A stretch of DNA of 64,000 bases, taken from NCBI GenBank assembly GCA_965276765.1, contig OZ255627.1:1612001-1676000 (forward strand), written 5' to 3'. Of the stretch, positions 43,369-51,890 are shown piece by piece (position 1 is the first letter of the stretch; the number at the start of each line of letters is the position of its first letter). The notes under the pieces were generated by a model. The model made no database searches. It was not told the origin of the DNA and was given only the letters and a program-made list of their open reading frames with translations. Source of the DNA: G965276765 sp965276765 (lineage in GTDB: Bacteria > Actinomycetota > Acidimicrobiia > Acidimicrobiales > Palsa-688). Both the position numbers and the translations under genes were made by a program.

Positions 43369-44114
43369 CGATGCTCACGGTCGAAGACGTCCGGAAGAGT
43401 TACGGTGGCGTACACGCCCTTGGCGGCTGCACCATGACCTTCGGAGAAGGTTCCATAAGTGGTCTGATTGGTCCGAATGGCTCGGGCAAGACCACGCTGT
43501 TCAACGTCATCACCGGCTACGAGCGAGCCGAGTCCGGTCGGGTGCTGCTCCGGGGCAAAGACATCACTGGGACCAAGCCGGATGCTGTGTTCGCCGCCGG
43601 GGTCGGTCGCACCTTCCAGCTGACGCGCATCTTCCCGCGACTGAGTGTGCTCGAGAATGTCCACGTCGCTGCTCAGCGGCGAGGGTTTGTCGCTCAGATC
43701 CGTCGGTGGACAACAGGCAGCGAGCACGAGCGGGCGAGCGAGGCCCTGGATTTCGTGGGCCTCACCGCGCTTGCCCGTGAGCCGGCCGGGAGTCTGTCGT
43801 ATGGTCAGCAGAAGCTGCTCGAGTTCGCGTTCGTCATGGTGGCACAGCCGTCAATCATGCTGCTAGATGAGCCAGCGGGCGGTGTCAATCCGAGCCTGCT
43901 GAAGCACCTTGCCGGTAGGATTCGTGCTCTCAATGCCGAGGGCGTGACATTCGTGATCGTCGAGCACGATATGGAGTTCGTGATGGGACTGTGTGATCAG
44001 GTCTCCGTCATGCACAACGGTTGCGCGCTGACTTCAGGGCCACCGGCGCAGGTCCGCGCGGACCCGGCCGTCATGGAGGCCTACCTAGGTAGCGACGTCG
44101 AGGAGGCCGAGTGA
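43365..44114 (+). CDS. ABC transporter ATP-binding protein (LivG-like)
   Basis: This 249-residue ATPase has Walker A GPNGSGKT, a signature region SLSYGQQKLLEFA (instead of LSGGQ) and Walker B IMLLDEPAGGVNP, with the switch His in VEHDM. This variant is typical of LivG. It starts at GTG 43365, inside the LivM stop. It energises uptake with the LivF-like partner. Confidence 0.93.
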   Translation: MTMLTVEDVRKSYGGVHALGGCTMTFGEGSISGLIGPNGSGKTTLFNVITGYERAESGRVLLRGKDITGTKPDAVFAAGVGRTFQLTRIFPRLSVLENVHVAAQRRGFVAQIRRWTTGSEHERASEALDFVGLTALAREPAGSLSYGQQKLLEFAFVMVAQPSIMLLDEPAGGVNPSLLKHLAGRIRALNAEGVTFVIVEHDMEFVMGLCDQVSVMHNGCALTSGPPAQVRADPAVMEAYLGSDVEEAE

Positions 44115-44115
44115 G

Positions 44116-44871
44116 ATGTTGACGCTGGAAGGCGTGTTCGCAGGTTACGGCGGCGGAGACGTGCTGCGTGGGGTCGACCTCACCGTCGAGGAGGGTTCCA
44201 TCACGTGCGTGGTCGGTCCCAACGGGGCGGGTAAGTCCACCCTGCTGAAGGTCATCAGCGGACTCCTTCGTCCGCGCCTCGGCAGCGTGACGTTCCAGGG
44301 CAAGCCTATTGGTGGAAAGTCACCCCAAGCCATTCTTCGTAGCGGTGTAGTGCAAGTCATGCAGTCGAGGAGCCTGTTCCCAGACCTTACCGTCAAGGAC
44401 AATGTAGAGCTGGGCGCCTTTCTCGAGCGTGACAAGAAGGTGGTCCAGGAGCGGATGTCTCAGGTCATCGAGCAGTTCCCGATCGTGCGCGAACGGTTGG
44501 GAGAACGAGCGGGTTCGCTCTCGGGAGGTCAGCAGCGGACCGTCGAGTTTGCGCGTGCGCTCATGCTCGACCCAGCACTCGTCGTACTCGACGAGCCTTC
44601 GATGGGCCTAGAGCCCAAGGCAGCCCGCATGATGTACCAGTACGTCCGGAAGATGCAGGAGAGTGGCCGGACGGTTCTTCTCGTCGAGCAGAATGTTCGT
44701 GCCGGGCTCGAGCTTGCCAGCCACGGTGTCGTGCTGGAGGCGGGACGGGTACGCCTGGAAGGGCCGGGAAGGGAGATCCTGGCCAACCCACAGATGCGAG
44801 CCCTATACCTCGGCGGGAGCATCGAGGAGACCGATTCATCGCTCACCAGCGTCCGTGACCATGTGACATGA
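44116..44871 (+). CDS. ABC transporter ATP-binding protein (LivF-like)
   Basis: This 251-residue ATPase has Walker A GPNGAGKS, signature LSGGQQRTVEFA and Walker B LVVLDEPSMGLEP, as in LivF. It begins one base after the LivG stop. With it the five-gene importer is complete. The neighbouring catabolic genes argue for uptake of their substrate and not of leucine. Confidence 0.93.
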   Translation: MLTLEGVFAGYGGGDVLRGVDLTVEEGSITCVVGPNGAGKSTLLKVISGLLRPRLGSVTFQGKPIGGKSPQAILRSGVVQVMQSRSLFPDLTVKDNVELGAFLERDKKVVQERMSQVIEQFPIVRERLGERAGSLSGGQQRTVEFARALMLDPALVVLDEPSMGLEPKAARMMYQYVRKMQESGRTVLLVEQNVRAGLELASHGVVLEAGRVRLEGPGREILANPQMRALYLGGSIEETDSSLTSVRDHVT

Positions 44872-44912
44872 CGTCAGTTGGCGGCGCGATCACGGACGTC
44901 AGGCGCTGAGCG

Positions 44913-46160
44913 GTGGACCTACGCCTCACGGCTGAACAAGGCGAGCTCGTCGAGGCGACTCGGGAGTATGCGATGCGAGTCCTGCGTCCGGCGGTTGGCC
45001 GGCTGGAGGCGCTGACGGAGGCGGACAACTTTCCTTTTGATCTCATGAGAGAGGGCTCGGCGCTCGGCCTCAAGGCCCTGCCGCTTCCCCGGGAATATGG
45101 CGGGCGAGGCGCGGACATGCTCACCCAGTGCCTGGTCGCCGAGGAGCTGGCTGCCGGCGATCTCTCAGTGGCCTATTTCTTCCGTCACTATTGGCGGTTC
45201 GCACGCCTCGTTCCTCGACTCCCGGTTGTCGTTCGTGAGGTCATCGTGGGAGGGATCGCACAGGATGAGCGCTTCGTGCCTGCCAGCGCCAGCACGGAGC
45301 CGGACGCGGGCAGCGACAATGCGTTGCCGTACGACGCACCCGGGCACGGCGCCCAGCTCTCGGCCTCACGTACTGGCGACGGCTGGCTCCTCAATGGGCA
45401 CAAGCTGATGATCACCAATGGCGGCATTGCTTCACTCTATTTCGTGTTGGCTCGGACCGATCCCTCCGTTGGCATCCGTCAAGGGGCCACGATGTTTGCC
45501 GTCCCAGCGGCAACGCCGGGTGTCCGTCCTGGGCCGTTGTACCGGAAGCTTGGACAGCGGGGATCGCCCCAGGCCGATGTGTGGTTTGAGAACTGCCACA
45601 TACCTCTCGACCACGCCGTTACCGACGTCGGAGCCGGATACGCGGCAAGCGAGCGAGGCCTTACTGCGGCCAACATCACCAACGCGGCCATGTGCTTGGG
45701 TGTGGGTCGTGCTGCCTACGAGGTGGCTCTCGACTGGTCGATCGATCGGGTTCAGGGGGGCCAGCCGATCTATCGCCATCAGTTGGTGGCCCAGGACCTG
45801 GGGCGCATGCGCATGGCGCTCGAAGCCGTGCGCAGTCATCTGTGGTGGGTTGCCTGGGAGTACTCCCATACTAATGAGTTCGACCCCGAGCGGTCGTGGC
45901 AGGCCCGCGTCCTTGCTGCTGACGCGGCTATCGACGTCACCCAGAAGGCCATGCGTCTCTTTGGTGGACGGGGGATCATGGAGGAGTTCCCAGTCGAGAA
46001 GCTGGTTCGTGATGCGCTCACACTGACACACGGAAATGGCACCGACACCCTGATGACCATGAAGATCGGCACCCACCAGGCCGAAGTGCGGAGGAGCTCC
46101 CGTGGGCTGGAGGACGGCAACGGCGCTACCTGGCGATCTCAGACTGGAGTCCACACATGA
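44913..46160 (+). CDS. acyl-CoA dehydrogenase-like flavoprotein lacking both usual catalytic Glu positions
   Basis: This 415-residue protein (GTG start) has the acyl-CoA dehydrogenase fold with ASTEPDAGSD and FGGRGIMEEFPVEKLVRDA. The C-terminal catalytic position reads THGNGTD (Asn instead of Glu), and the helix-G position reads LTAANITNAAM (Asn instead of Glu). Dehydrogenation by the standard mechanism is therefore doubtful. The fold is also used by nitroalkane oxidase and flavin monooxygenases. It lies between the importer and a C-C hydrolase, and its stop overlaps the latter's ATG. Confidence 0.85.
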   Translation: MDLRLTAEQGELVEATREYAMRVLRPAVGRLEALTEADNFPFDLMREGSALGLKALPLPREYGGRGADMLTQCLVAEELAAGDLSVAYFFRHYWRFARLVPRLPVVVREVIVGGIAQDERFVPASASTEPDAGSDNALPYDAPGHGAQLSASRTGDGWLLNGHKLMITNGGIASLYFVLARTDPSVGIRQGATMFAVPAATPGVRPGPLYRKLGQRGSPQADVWFENCHIPLDHAVTDVGAGYAASERGLTAANITNAAMCLGVGRAAYEVALDWSIDRVQGGQPIYRHQLVAQDLGRMRMALEAVRSHLWWVAWEYSHTNEFDPERSWQARVLAADAAIDVTQKAMRLFGGRGIMEEFPVEKLVRDALTLTHGNGTDTLMTMKIGTHQAEVRRSSRGLEDGNGATWRSQTGVHT

Positions 46161-47212
46161 AAGAGTCCGACGACCGACTCGAGTCGATGTACCGCCGCTT
46201 CACGTGGCGGATCCTCTCCAACTCGGTAGCGCCGTGGGAGCTCGAGAGCCTGCGGGAGAGCATCACCGATTACGAGCAATGGTGCGCCAAGTGGAGCGAA
46301 GTTGCTGCTGGCCACTTCGCCCGTGGCGTCGAGTCAGAGCAGGCCGGGCGGATCTTGAGCGCTAGTGAGGCCTTCGTGCGCGCCGGGTTGCAATACCACT
46401 GGGCCAGCTTCATGTTCACGCACGATCAAGTGCAGTTCCGGGGCGCCCTGGCTAATATGGCGAACGCCTGGACGGAGGCCGCACGGCTGGTTTCACCGCC
46501 GATGGAGCTTCTCTCGGTTGACTTCGACGGAGTAAGTCTTCCTGGCTATCTGCAGCTTCCCGCGGGGATCGAGCGTCCGCCACTTGTTCTCTTGCTCCCG
46601 GGTGCAGACTCCACCAAGGAGGAGCTGTTCGACCTGGGCCAGCACATCGTGCGGCGTGGAGTAGCCGTCGCAGCATTCGACGGGCCTGGACAAGGCTCGG
46701 TGAGCCTAGCGACGAAGATGCGCCCCGACTACGAACTGGCGATTCTGACGATCCTTGACACGCTGCTGGCGCGCCCTGACATCGATGCTGGGCGGGTCGC
46801 CGTCGGTGGAATCTCCTACGGGGGGCTGTTTGCTCTTCGGGCCGCGGCTCTTGATAAGAGGATAGGGGCCGTCGTGTCGATCTCGAGCTGGTACACCCCG
46901 GCAGGGCGTTTTGCTGGAATGGAGCCCCTCACCAGAATCGGTCAGTACCAGTACCTGGGTGATGACCCTGCCGCGATGATGGCGTCCATCACACTGGCTG
47001 GCGTGTTGGACCGTGTGACCGTTCCGCTCCTTCAGGTCTATGGTCACTTGGACGCCATGTCGCCGCCATCGAACGCCGAGCGCATTGCCGCCGAGGTAGG
47101 CGGCCCGGTCACGACGGTTGTCTACGCCGACGGTGTGCACATCCTGAACAACGTGTGGTTCAAGGCTCGTCCGATGGTGGGCGACTGGTTGGCCGAGACA
47201 CTCCGGAGGTAG
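46157..47212 (+). CDS. alpha/beta hydrolase, 2,6-dihydroxypseudooxynicotine hydrolase-like (paralogue 3)
   Basis: This 351-residue protein has the same helical cap plus hydrolase core as the genes at 31676 and 32777 (LLPGADSTKEEL, DGPGQGS). The nucleophile is Ser220 (GGISYGG), with Asp in GHLDAM and His in GVHILNN. The Glu found in paralogue 1 is absent (SSWYTPA). It is translationally coupled to the flavoprotein, suggesting that the product of that oxidation is cleaved here. Confidence 0.82.
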   Translation: MKESDDRLESMYRRFTWRILSNSVAPWELESLRESITDYEQWCAKWSEVAAGHFARGVESEQAGRILSASEAFVRAGLQYHWASFMFTHDQVQFRGALANMANAWTEAARLVSPPMELLSVDFDGVSLPGYLQLPAGIERPPLVLLLPGADSTKEELFDLGQHIVRRGVAVAAFDGPGQGSVSLATKMRPDYELAILTILDTLLARPDIDAGRVAVGGISYGGLFALRAAALDKRIGAVVSISSWYTPAGRFAGMEPLTRIGQYQYLGDDPAAMMASITLAGVLDRVTVPLLQVYGHLDAMSPPSNAERIAAEVGGPVTTVVYADGVHILNNVWFKARPMVGDWLAETLRR

Positions 47213-47217
47213 CGAGA

Positions 47218-48195
47218 GTGAACTATCTGAAGGGCAATGCCAAGCGTGCCGCCCGTGAGTCGTTCACGGGGCTGTGGGCCGCGATCACCACGCCGTTTTC
47301 CACATCCGGTGACATAGACGAGGGCGCGCTGGCCAGTGACGTTCAACAGATTACCGGGCCATTGGAGATGGATGGCATCTTCTGCAATGGCGTCATGAGC
47401 GAGTTTTGGGCCTTGAGCCTGCCCGAGCGGCGGCGAACGGTGGAGTTGGTGGTGGACGCCTGTCGATCTCGCTGCCCTGTCATAGCTCATACTGGACATC
47501 ACAGTGCACGAGACACCATCGAATTGACCCGGCACGCGACTGATGTCGGAGCGGATTTTGCGGTGATCATCAATCCCTATTTTCCGGCGGGCTCGGACGA
47601 GGGGCTCTACCGGTGGTTTTCTGAGGTGCTGTCCTCAGTCGACATCGGCGTCTGGTTGTTCGACACGAGCTACTCGGGCGTATCACTCTCGCTCGAGCTC
47701 GTTGATCGGCTCGCAGACGTAGAGAACGTCTGTGGCATCAAGGTTGGTCATGACCACGCCCGCTACCTCGAGGTTCTCCGTCGAGTCGGAGACCGGATCC
47801 TGGTGTGTGAACCGAATGAGAGCGTGTGGCTCGAGAACATGCGAGATCATGGTCAGCGGGTGTTCATGTCTTCGGCGGCACCGTATCTCTTTCAGACGGA
47901 GCGGTGGAAGCCTATGCAAGAGTACACACGGATGGCACTGGCTGGTGACTTCGACAAGGCGGCGGAGATCTCGGCTGCTCTCGATCCTCTGCGTGCCCTC
48001 GCCGGCAAGTGGTTGCACGGACAATGGAGCCGAAACCGGGTGCATCCCGTGCCATATATAAAAGCATGGTCGGGGCTGACCGGCCTCTCTGGAGGCCCCG
48101 TACGTGCACCGCTCAGCCAACTTACCGACGCAGAGCGCAGCGAGCTAGCGGCCGACTTGGAGTCAACGCATATAATTGCCGATCAGCTGACCTGA
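47218..48195 (+). CDS. DapA-family protein with altered active site
   Basis: This 325-residue protein starts at GTG 47218 with GGAGG eight bases upstream. The Schiff-base Lys is kept in CGIKVGHDH. The catalytic Tyr of the family (LYN) is Phe (WLFDTSYSG), and the TTGES loop is replaced by NGVMSEF. It is thus a distant member, likely a hydratase-aldolase or lyase on another type of 2-oxo acid. It is the last gene of the importer operon and overlaps the convergent oxidoreductase by 13 bp at the 3' ends. Confidence 0.82.
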   Translation: MNYLKGNAKRAARESFTGLWAAITTPFSTSGDIDEGALASDVQQITGPLEMDGIFCNGVMSEFWALSLPERRRTVELVVDACRSRCPVIAHTGHHSARDTIELTRHATDVGADFAVIINPYFPAGSDEGLYRWFSEVLSSVDIGVWLFDTSYSGVSLSLELVDRLADVENVCGIKVGHDHARYLEVLRRVGDRILVCEPNESVWLENMRDHGQRVFMSSAAPYLFQTERWKPMQEYTRMALAGDFDKAAEISAALDPLRALAGKWLHGQWSRNRVHPVPYIKAWSGLTGLSGGPVRAPLSQLTDAERSELAADLESTHIIADQLT

Positions 48196-49784
48196 CCTGC
48201 GGCCGACTCTGGGGCTGCCTTGACAAGGTCAGCTAAGTCTACGCCCAGGTCCTGCAGGAGCACAGTGGCCGCATTGCGTCCCGGCCCGCCGGTGATTGAG
48301 CCACCAGGATGAGTGGTACCACCAGTCTGGTAGAGGCCAGGTATCGGCATCCTGTGGCTGGCCCAGCCTGGAGCCGGACGCAGTGGTCCGCTGAATGCCG
48401 GTCCCCGGTCACCGCCGTGGAACGCGCCATGGACCATGTGGATGTTGGACCGCTCGATGTCCGGCGGTGCCTTGATCAGATGCGTGACGATGCAGTCGTC
48501 CGTGAATGATGGGGCAAACCGGCGCAAGTGCTCCAATTGGCGCCGCGCATGCTCCTCCTTCACGGTGTCCCAGTCTGCCGAGTCGGGCGGTAGGCGATAT
48601 GCCTGCGGACTCAGCAGCTTGACGGTGTGCATCCCCTCGGGGGCCCGTCCCGGGTCGACCAGGCTCGGGGTCGCGACGAGGAGCCAGGGCACGGTGTCGA
48701 TGAAGCGCTCAAGGCGCAGGTCGGCACTGAGTTGAATCAGGTCCTCGGGCCAGCCCACCGTACCGGCCGACACGGCGCTGACCGGAGCGTCCGGGGTCTC
48801 GAACATCGGAGGCACCTTGCTCGCGAAGTAGGCAGCGAAACCGGGTATGCCCACGTTGTAGGTCTCGACTCCGTAGTGAAACTCCTCCGGCCAGGCGGTC
48901 GGCGGGGCCATGTCGACGAGGTGCTTGACGTGAATCGTGGACAGGACAGCGGTACCTGAGCGGTAGCTGCTGCCGTCCTCGGTCTCGACTCCGACGCAGC
49001 GCCCATCCTCGATGATCAAGCGGTCAACCCGCTTCCCGCACAGGACGCTGCCTCCATGAGCCTCGAGATACGCGACGAGGCCGGCTGTCAGACGACCGGA
49101 TCCACCCACCGGAATAGACCAGCTCCGTGCCTGGCGAGCAAAGACCGAGTAGGCAAGCATTCCGGTGCCGGGCGTGTCATAGAGCACGAAGGTCTGAAAC
49201 GACATCCACAGCATGAACGATTGGATGTGACGGTCAGCGAACTCGTGGCGGATGACCTCCCATGCACTCAACGCCCGCCGTCGCGCCCACACCTTGCCGG
49301 CCGGGTGCTCAGCCAGCCGCTGGTCAAGTGAGGGCCCGAACCCGATCGGGGTGAACTGCGCTGCGCTGAATAGTCCTTTGACGGCATCGTACTCCCGAGA
49401 CATCCGGCGGTATGCCTCCGCGTCGCTCTTGTTGAAGCGTGCGATCTCGGCCACGGTCCGCTCAGAGTCGAGCCACATGGTGAAGTGCTCACCGTCGGGA
49501 AAGGCGACGTGGGCCACGGGATCAGGCTCGAGGTACGTGAGCCCGTAGTCCCTCACGAGGCCCAGCTCATCGTCGACCAGAAGCGGGTTCGTCCGGATCA
49601 ACGTGTGGCCGGTGGAACAGCTGTCGACGTGGAAGCCCGGGCCAAGTATCTCCTCGGTAGCCGCTCCCCCTCCCGGTATCGCGCGGGCGTCAAGGACCAG
49701 GCATCGGTAGCCGGCCTTGGCGAGGTAGCAGCTGGCGATAAGGCTGTTGTGCCCCGCCCCAGCCACAACGATGTCGAAGTCCAC
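48183..49784 (-). CDS. FAD-dependent oxidoreductase (CrtI/PYROXD2-like)
   Basis: This 533-residue protein starts at GTG 49784 with GGAGG nine bases upstream. The N-terminal dinucleotide motif is VVAGAGHNSLIASCYLAKAG, and the C-terminal FAD signature is GLYQTGGTTHPGGS followed by GPGRNAA, as in phytoene-desaturase-like amine oxidases. No carotenoid genes are near, so a catabolic oxidation is more likely. Operator D lies upstream. Substrate unknown. Confidence 0.85.
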   Translation of the reverse strand: MDFDIVVAGAGHNSLIASCYLAKAGYRCLVLDARAIPGGGAATEEILGPGFHVDSCSTGHTLIRTNPLLVDDELGLVRDYGLTYLEPDPVAHVAFPDGEHFTMWLDSERTVAEIARFNKSDAEAYRRMSREYDAVKGLFSAAQFTPIGFGPSLDQRLAEHPAGKVWARRRALSAWEVIRHEFADRHIQSFMLWMSFQTFVLYDTPGTGMLAYSVFARQARSWSIPVGGSGRLTAGLVAYLEAHGGSVLCGKRVDRLIIEDGRCVGVETEDGSSYRSGTAVLSTIHVKHLVDMAPPTAWPEEFHYGVETYNVGIPGFAAYFASKVPPMFETPDAPVSAVSAGTVGWPEDLIQLSADLRLERFIDTVPWLLVATPSLVDPGRAPEGMHTVKLLSPQAYRLPPDSADWDTVKEEHARRQLEHLRRFAPSFTDDCIVTHLIKAPPDIERSNIHMVHGAFHGGDRGPAFSGPLRPAPGWASHRMPIPGLYQTGGTTHPGGSITGGPGRNAATVLLQDLGVDLADLVKAAPESAAGQVS

Positions 49785-49858
49785 GAGGTGTCTGCCTCCT
49801 TCGGAGAAGGGCATGCGATGCACTTGAGTCCTCACCTTCTAGTAGGTCACTATGACAC

Positions 49859-49872
49859 GGCAACCGTTTGCA
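49859..49872. promoter_or_regulatory. LacI-type operator D in a divergent promoter region
   Basis: GGCAACCGTTTGCA contains GCAACCGTTTGC, an exact match to GCAAnCGnTTGC. On the plus strand it begins five bases after CACTAT (49848-49853), itself 18 bp from TTGAGT (49824-49829). On the minus strand it lies between TTGCCT (complement of 49872-49877) and TCATAG (complement of 49850-49855). It can thus control both divergent genes. Confidence 0.8.
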
Positions 49873-49932
49873 GGCAAGGCCAGGGCGGGGCAGATTCCAG
49901 CCACCGTGCCGTCATCGCAAGGAGCTGATGAA

Positions 49933-50904
49933 GTGAGAGCCGTCGTCGTTCGCCGTTTTGGTGGTCCGGATGTCCTGAACGTCGAGGACGTACCCGAGCC
50001 GGAGCCAGGACCGGGTGAAGTTACGATCGCGGTCAAGTTCATCGGGGTGAACTACACCGACGTCCGCAATCGGGTAGGCGATGGTCTTGGAGTCGTACCG
50101 TTCATCCCCGGGGTGGAGGTGAGCGGCACGGTACGCCGTAGGGGAAAGGGCGTCAGCTCGTTACAAGTCGGTGAGGCGGTTGCCGCCTTCACGCGCGGCC
50201 ATGCCTACGCAGAGTTCGTCGTTGCATCGGAGCAGTTCACCGTGGCGCTTCCCGACGCTCTCGCCGATCAGCCCCAGTCGGCCGGAATGCTGGTGACCGT
50301 GCCGCTGGCTATGAATCTGCTGGAGCGGGCGGCGAGGGTTCGCTCGGGTGAGACGGTGCTCTTGCACGCAGCTGCGGGCGGTGTCGGCTCGGTCGTGGGC
50401 CAGATCCTGCGAGACAGAGAGGGTGTACACCTCTTTGGAACCGTCGGCGACCCCACGAAGTTTGCCTTCGTCCGGGAGCACGGGTACTCGGATGTGTTCG
50501 ACTACGTCGGGTTTCCTGCGGGAGTTCTCGCTGCGACCGGGGGTAAGGGAGTTGACGTCGTCCTCGACCCGGTGGGCGGTGCACTACAGACCAGATCGTT
50601 CGAGCTGCTGGCGCCCTTCGGTCGGCTGGTCTCGTATAGCAACATCTCTCGGGCGGTCCAGACGCTGCCCGACGGAGAGTGGATGCGTTCTCGATGCGTC
50701 GCCTACGTAGGCCTCTCGAATGGCCAGCTCACAGCTCGCGCTCCCGAGGTCGCTCAGGCCGGGTTGCGTCGCGCCGTCGATCTTGTAGCAAGCGGGGCTG
50801 TGGAGATCGACGTGACCGCCGTCCTGCCGCTGGACGAGGCGGCCAAGGCGCATCGGGTGTTCGAGGACCGCAACGCCGTCGGCAAGTTTGTCCTGGTCGT
50901 ATAG
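49933..50904 (+). CDS. quinone oxidoreductase-like MDR enzyme
   Basis: This NADPH-dependent medium-chain reductase has 323 residues from GTG 49933 (AAGGAG eight bases upstream). It lacks zinc ligands and has the QOR motifs GVNYTDVRNR and AAAGGVGSVVGQI. It reduces quinones or activated C=C bonds. It is divergent from the FAD oxidoreductase under operator D and convergent with the aldo-keto reductase. Confidence 0.9.
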   Translation: MRAVVVRRFGGPDVLNVEDVPEPEPGPGEVTIAVKFIGVNYTDVRNRVGDGLGVVPFIPGVEVSGTVRRRGKGVSSLQVGEAVAAFTRGHAYAEFVVASEQFTVALPDALADQPQSAGMLVTVPLAMNLLERAARVRSGETVLLHAAAGGVGSVVGQILRDREGVHLFGTVGDPTKFAFVREHGYSDVFDYVGFPAGVLAATGGKGVDVVLDPVGGALQTRSFELLAPFGRLVSYSNISRAVQTLPDGEWMRSRCVAYVGLSNGQLTARAPEVAQAGLRRAVDLVASGAVEIDVTAVLPLDEAAKAHRVFEDRNAVGKFVLVV

Positions 50905-50944
50905 AGGGACGAGACACCTTGTTGCCTGCCCGCCGATGCCTCGG

Positions 50945-51730
50945 TCAGTGCTCGTCGAACGTTTGCGGATCGGGTCCTACCCGGCCGGGCGCCGAGAGGC
51001 CGGTTAGCACCGAACGTTGCTCATCGGTGAGGGAGAAGTCAAAGCAATCCAGATTCTTGCGGAGGTGAGCGGGGTCGGCCGACTTGGGAATGGCCACGTG
51101 ACCCTCGTCAAGGTGCCAGCGGATCACAACCTGTGCCGGGGTCCGTCCCAGTTCGTGCGCGATGGTGACTACCCGGGGTGATGCCAGCAGTTCTTGGCCG
51201 CGGCCGAGTGGACTCCATGCCTCGGTGGTGACGCCGAGCGCCTGATTGGCCGCCCGAAGAGCCTTCTGCACGAATCCTGGATGGAGCTCGATCTGATTCA
51301 CCGCCGGGACCAGGTTGCTGTGGTCACTCAGCCGTCGGAGATGCGCTTCCGTGAAGTTGCAGACACCCACCGCTCGAGCCCGGCCCGAAGCATAGATCTG
51401 CTCCAGCGCCCGCCAGGTCTGCAGATAGAGGTCCCTCGTTGGGACCGGCCAATGGATCAGGTAGAGATCAACCGCTGGCATCCCGAGCGTTCGTAGGCTC
51501 TGCTCGAATGCACGAAGGGCTCGGTCATAACCCTGATCCGAATTAGCGAGTTTGGTCGTGATGAAGATACTGGCAGGATCGACGTCTGCGTCCCGGATGG
51601 CCTGCCCAACGCCTCTCTCGTTTTGGTATGAGGCTGCGGTGTCGACAAGTCGGTATCCGACACGCAGGGCGGCTGAGACCACCGCCTCGGCATTTGGAAC
51701 GCGAAACACACCGAAGCCGAGCTGGGGCAT
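50945..51730 (-). CDS. aldo/keto reductase, 5' end uncertain
   Basis: The AKR fold is evident: NGVTMPQLGFGVFRV, Asp/Tyr in DTAASYQNE, Lys in ITTKLAN, His in LIHWPVP, and the NADPH-site IPKSADP. Family proteins usually start about 10 residues before MPQLGFG. The frame does contain that strand (VTLNNG) upstream of the ATG at 51730, but no ATG, GTG or TTG precedes it until 51922, upstream of the likely transcription start at operator E. The annotated 261-residue form is therefore probably short by one strand, or the gene has suffered a frameshift. Confidence 0.75.
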   Translation of the reverse strand: MPQLGFGVFRVPNAEAVVSAALRVGYRLVDTAASYQNERGVGQAIRDADVDPASIFITTKLANSDQGYDRALRAFEQSLRTLGMPAVDLYLIHWPVPTRDLYLQTWRALEQIYASGRARAVGVCNFTEAHLRRLSDHSNLVPAVNQIELHPGFVQKALRAANQALGVTTEAWSPLGRGQELLASPRVVTIAHELGRTPAQVVIRWHLDEGHVAIPKSADPAHLRKNLDCFDFSLTDEQRSVLTGLSAPGRVGPDPQTFDEH

Positions 51731-51788
51731 GGTGACGCCGTTGTTGAGGGTGACCTCCGACCAGGACGTGCAGGAACGGGGTGCTGGA

Positions 51789-51863
51789 TCACAGGACGGT
51801 CGGGCTGCAACACGGCAACGGATCCGCGACGTCTGCGGGGTTGACGTAGCTGATGCGGGGCAT
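51789..51863 (-). CDS. 24-codon ORF with strong ribosome site before the aldo/keto reductase
   Basis: An ATG at 51863 with GGAGG six bases upstream opens a 24-codon frame (MPRISYVNPADVADP...) ending at TGA 51789-51791, in a different frame from the aldo/keto reductase. Its start is where one would expect the reductase start given operator E. It could be a leader peptide, the true N-terminus cut off by a frameshift, or a remnant of another gene; the N-terminus vaguely recalls carboxymuconolactone-decarboxylase-like proteins. Confidence 0.4.
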   Translation of the reverse strand: MPRISYVNPADVADPLPCCSPTVL

Positions 51864-51868
51864 AGATG
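51841..51868 (+). promoter_or_regulatory. promoter of the HIBADH-M24-E1 operon
   Basis: TTGACG (51841-51846), 16 bp, TAGATG (51863-51868) repeats the architecture of the promoter at 35180. Operator E follows after eight bases. Confidence 0.65.
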
Positions 51869-51876
51869 GCCTCCGA

Positions 51877-51890
51877 TGCAATCGGTTGCT
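51877..51890. promoter_or_regulatory. LacI-type operator E
   Basis: TGCAATCGGTTGCT contains GCAATCGGTTGC, identical in 12 bases to operator B. It covers the expected +1 of the plus-strand promoter and also lies upstream of the minus-strand aldo/keto reductase. Confidence 0.85.

Noticed and set aside
48183..49784. Carotenoid biosynthesis from the CrtI-like gene
   Set aside because: No phytoene synthase or cyclase nearby, and the promoter carries the catabolic operator D.
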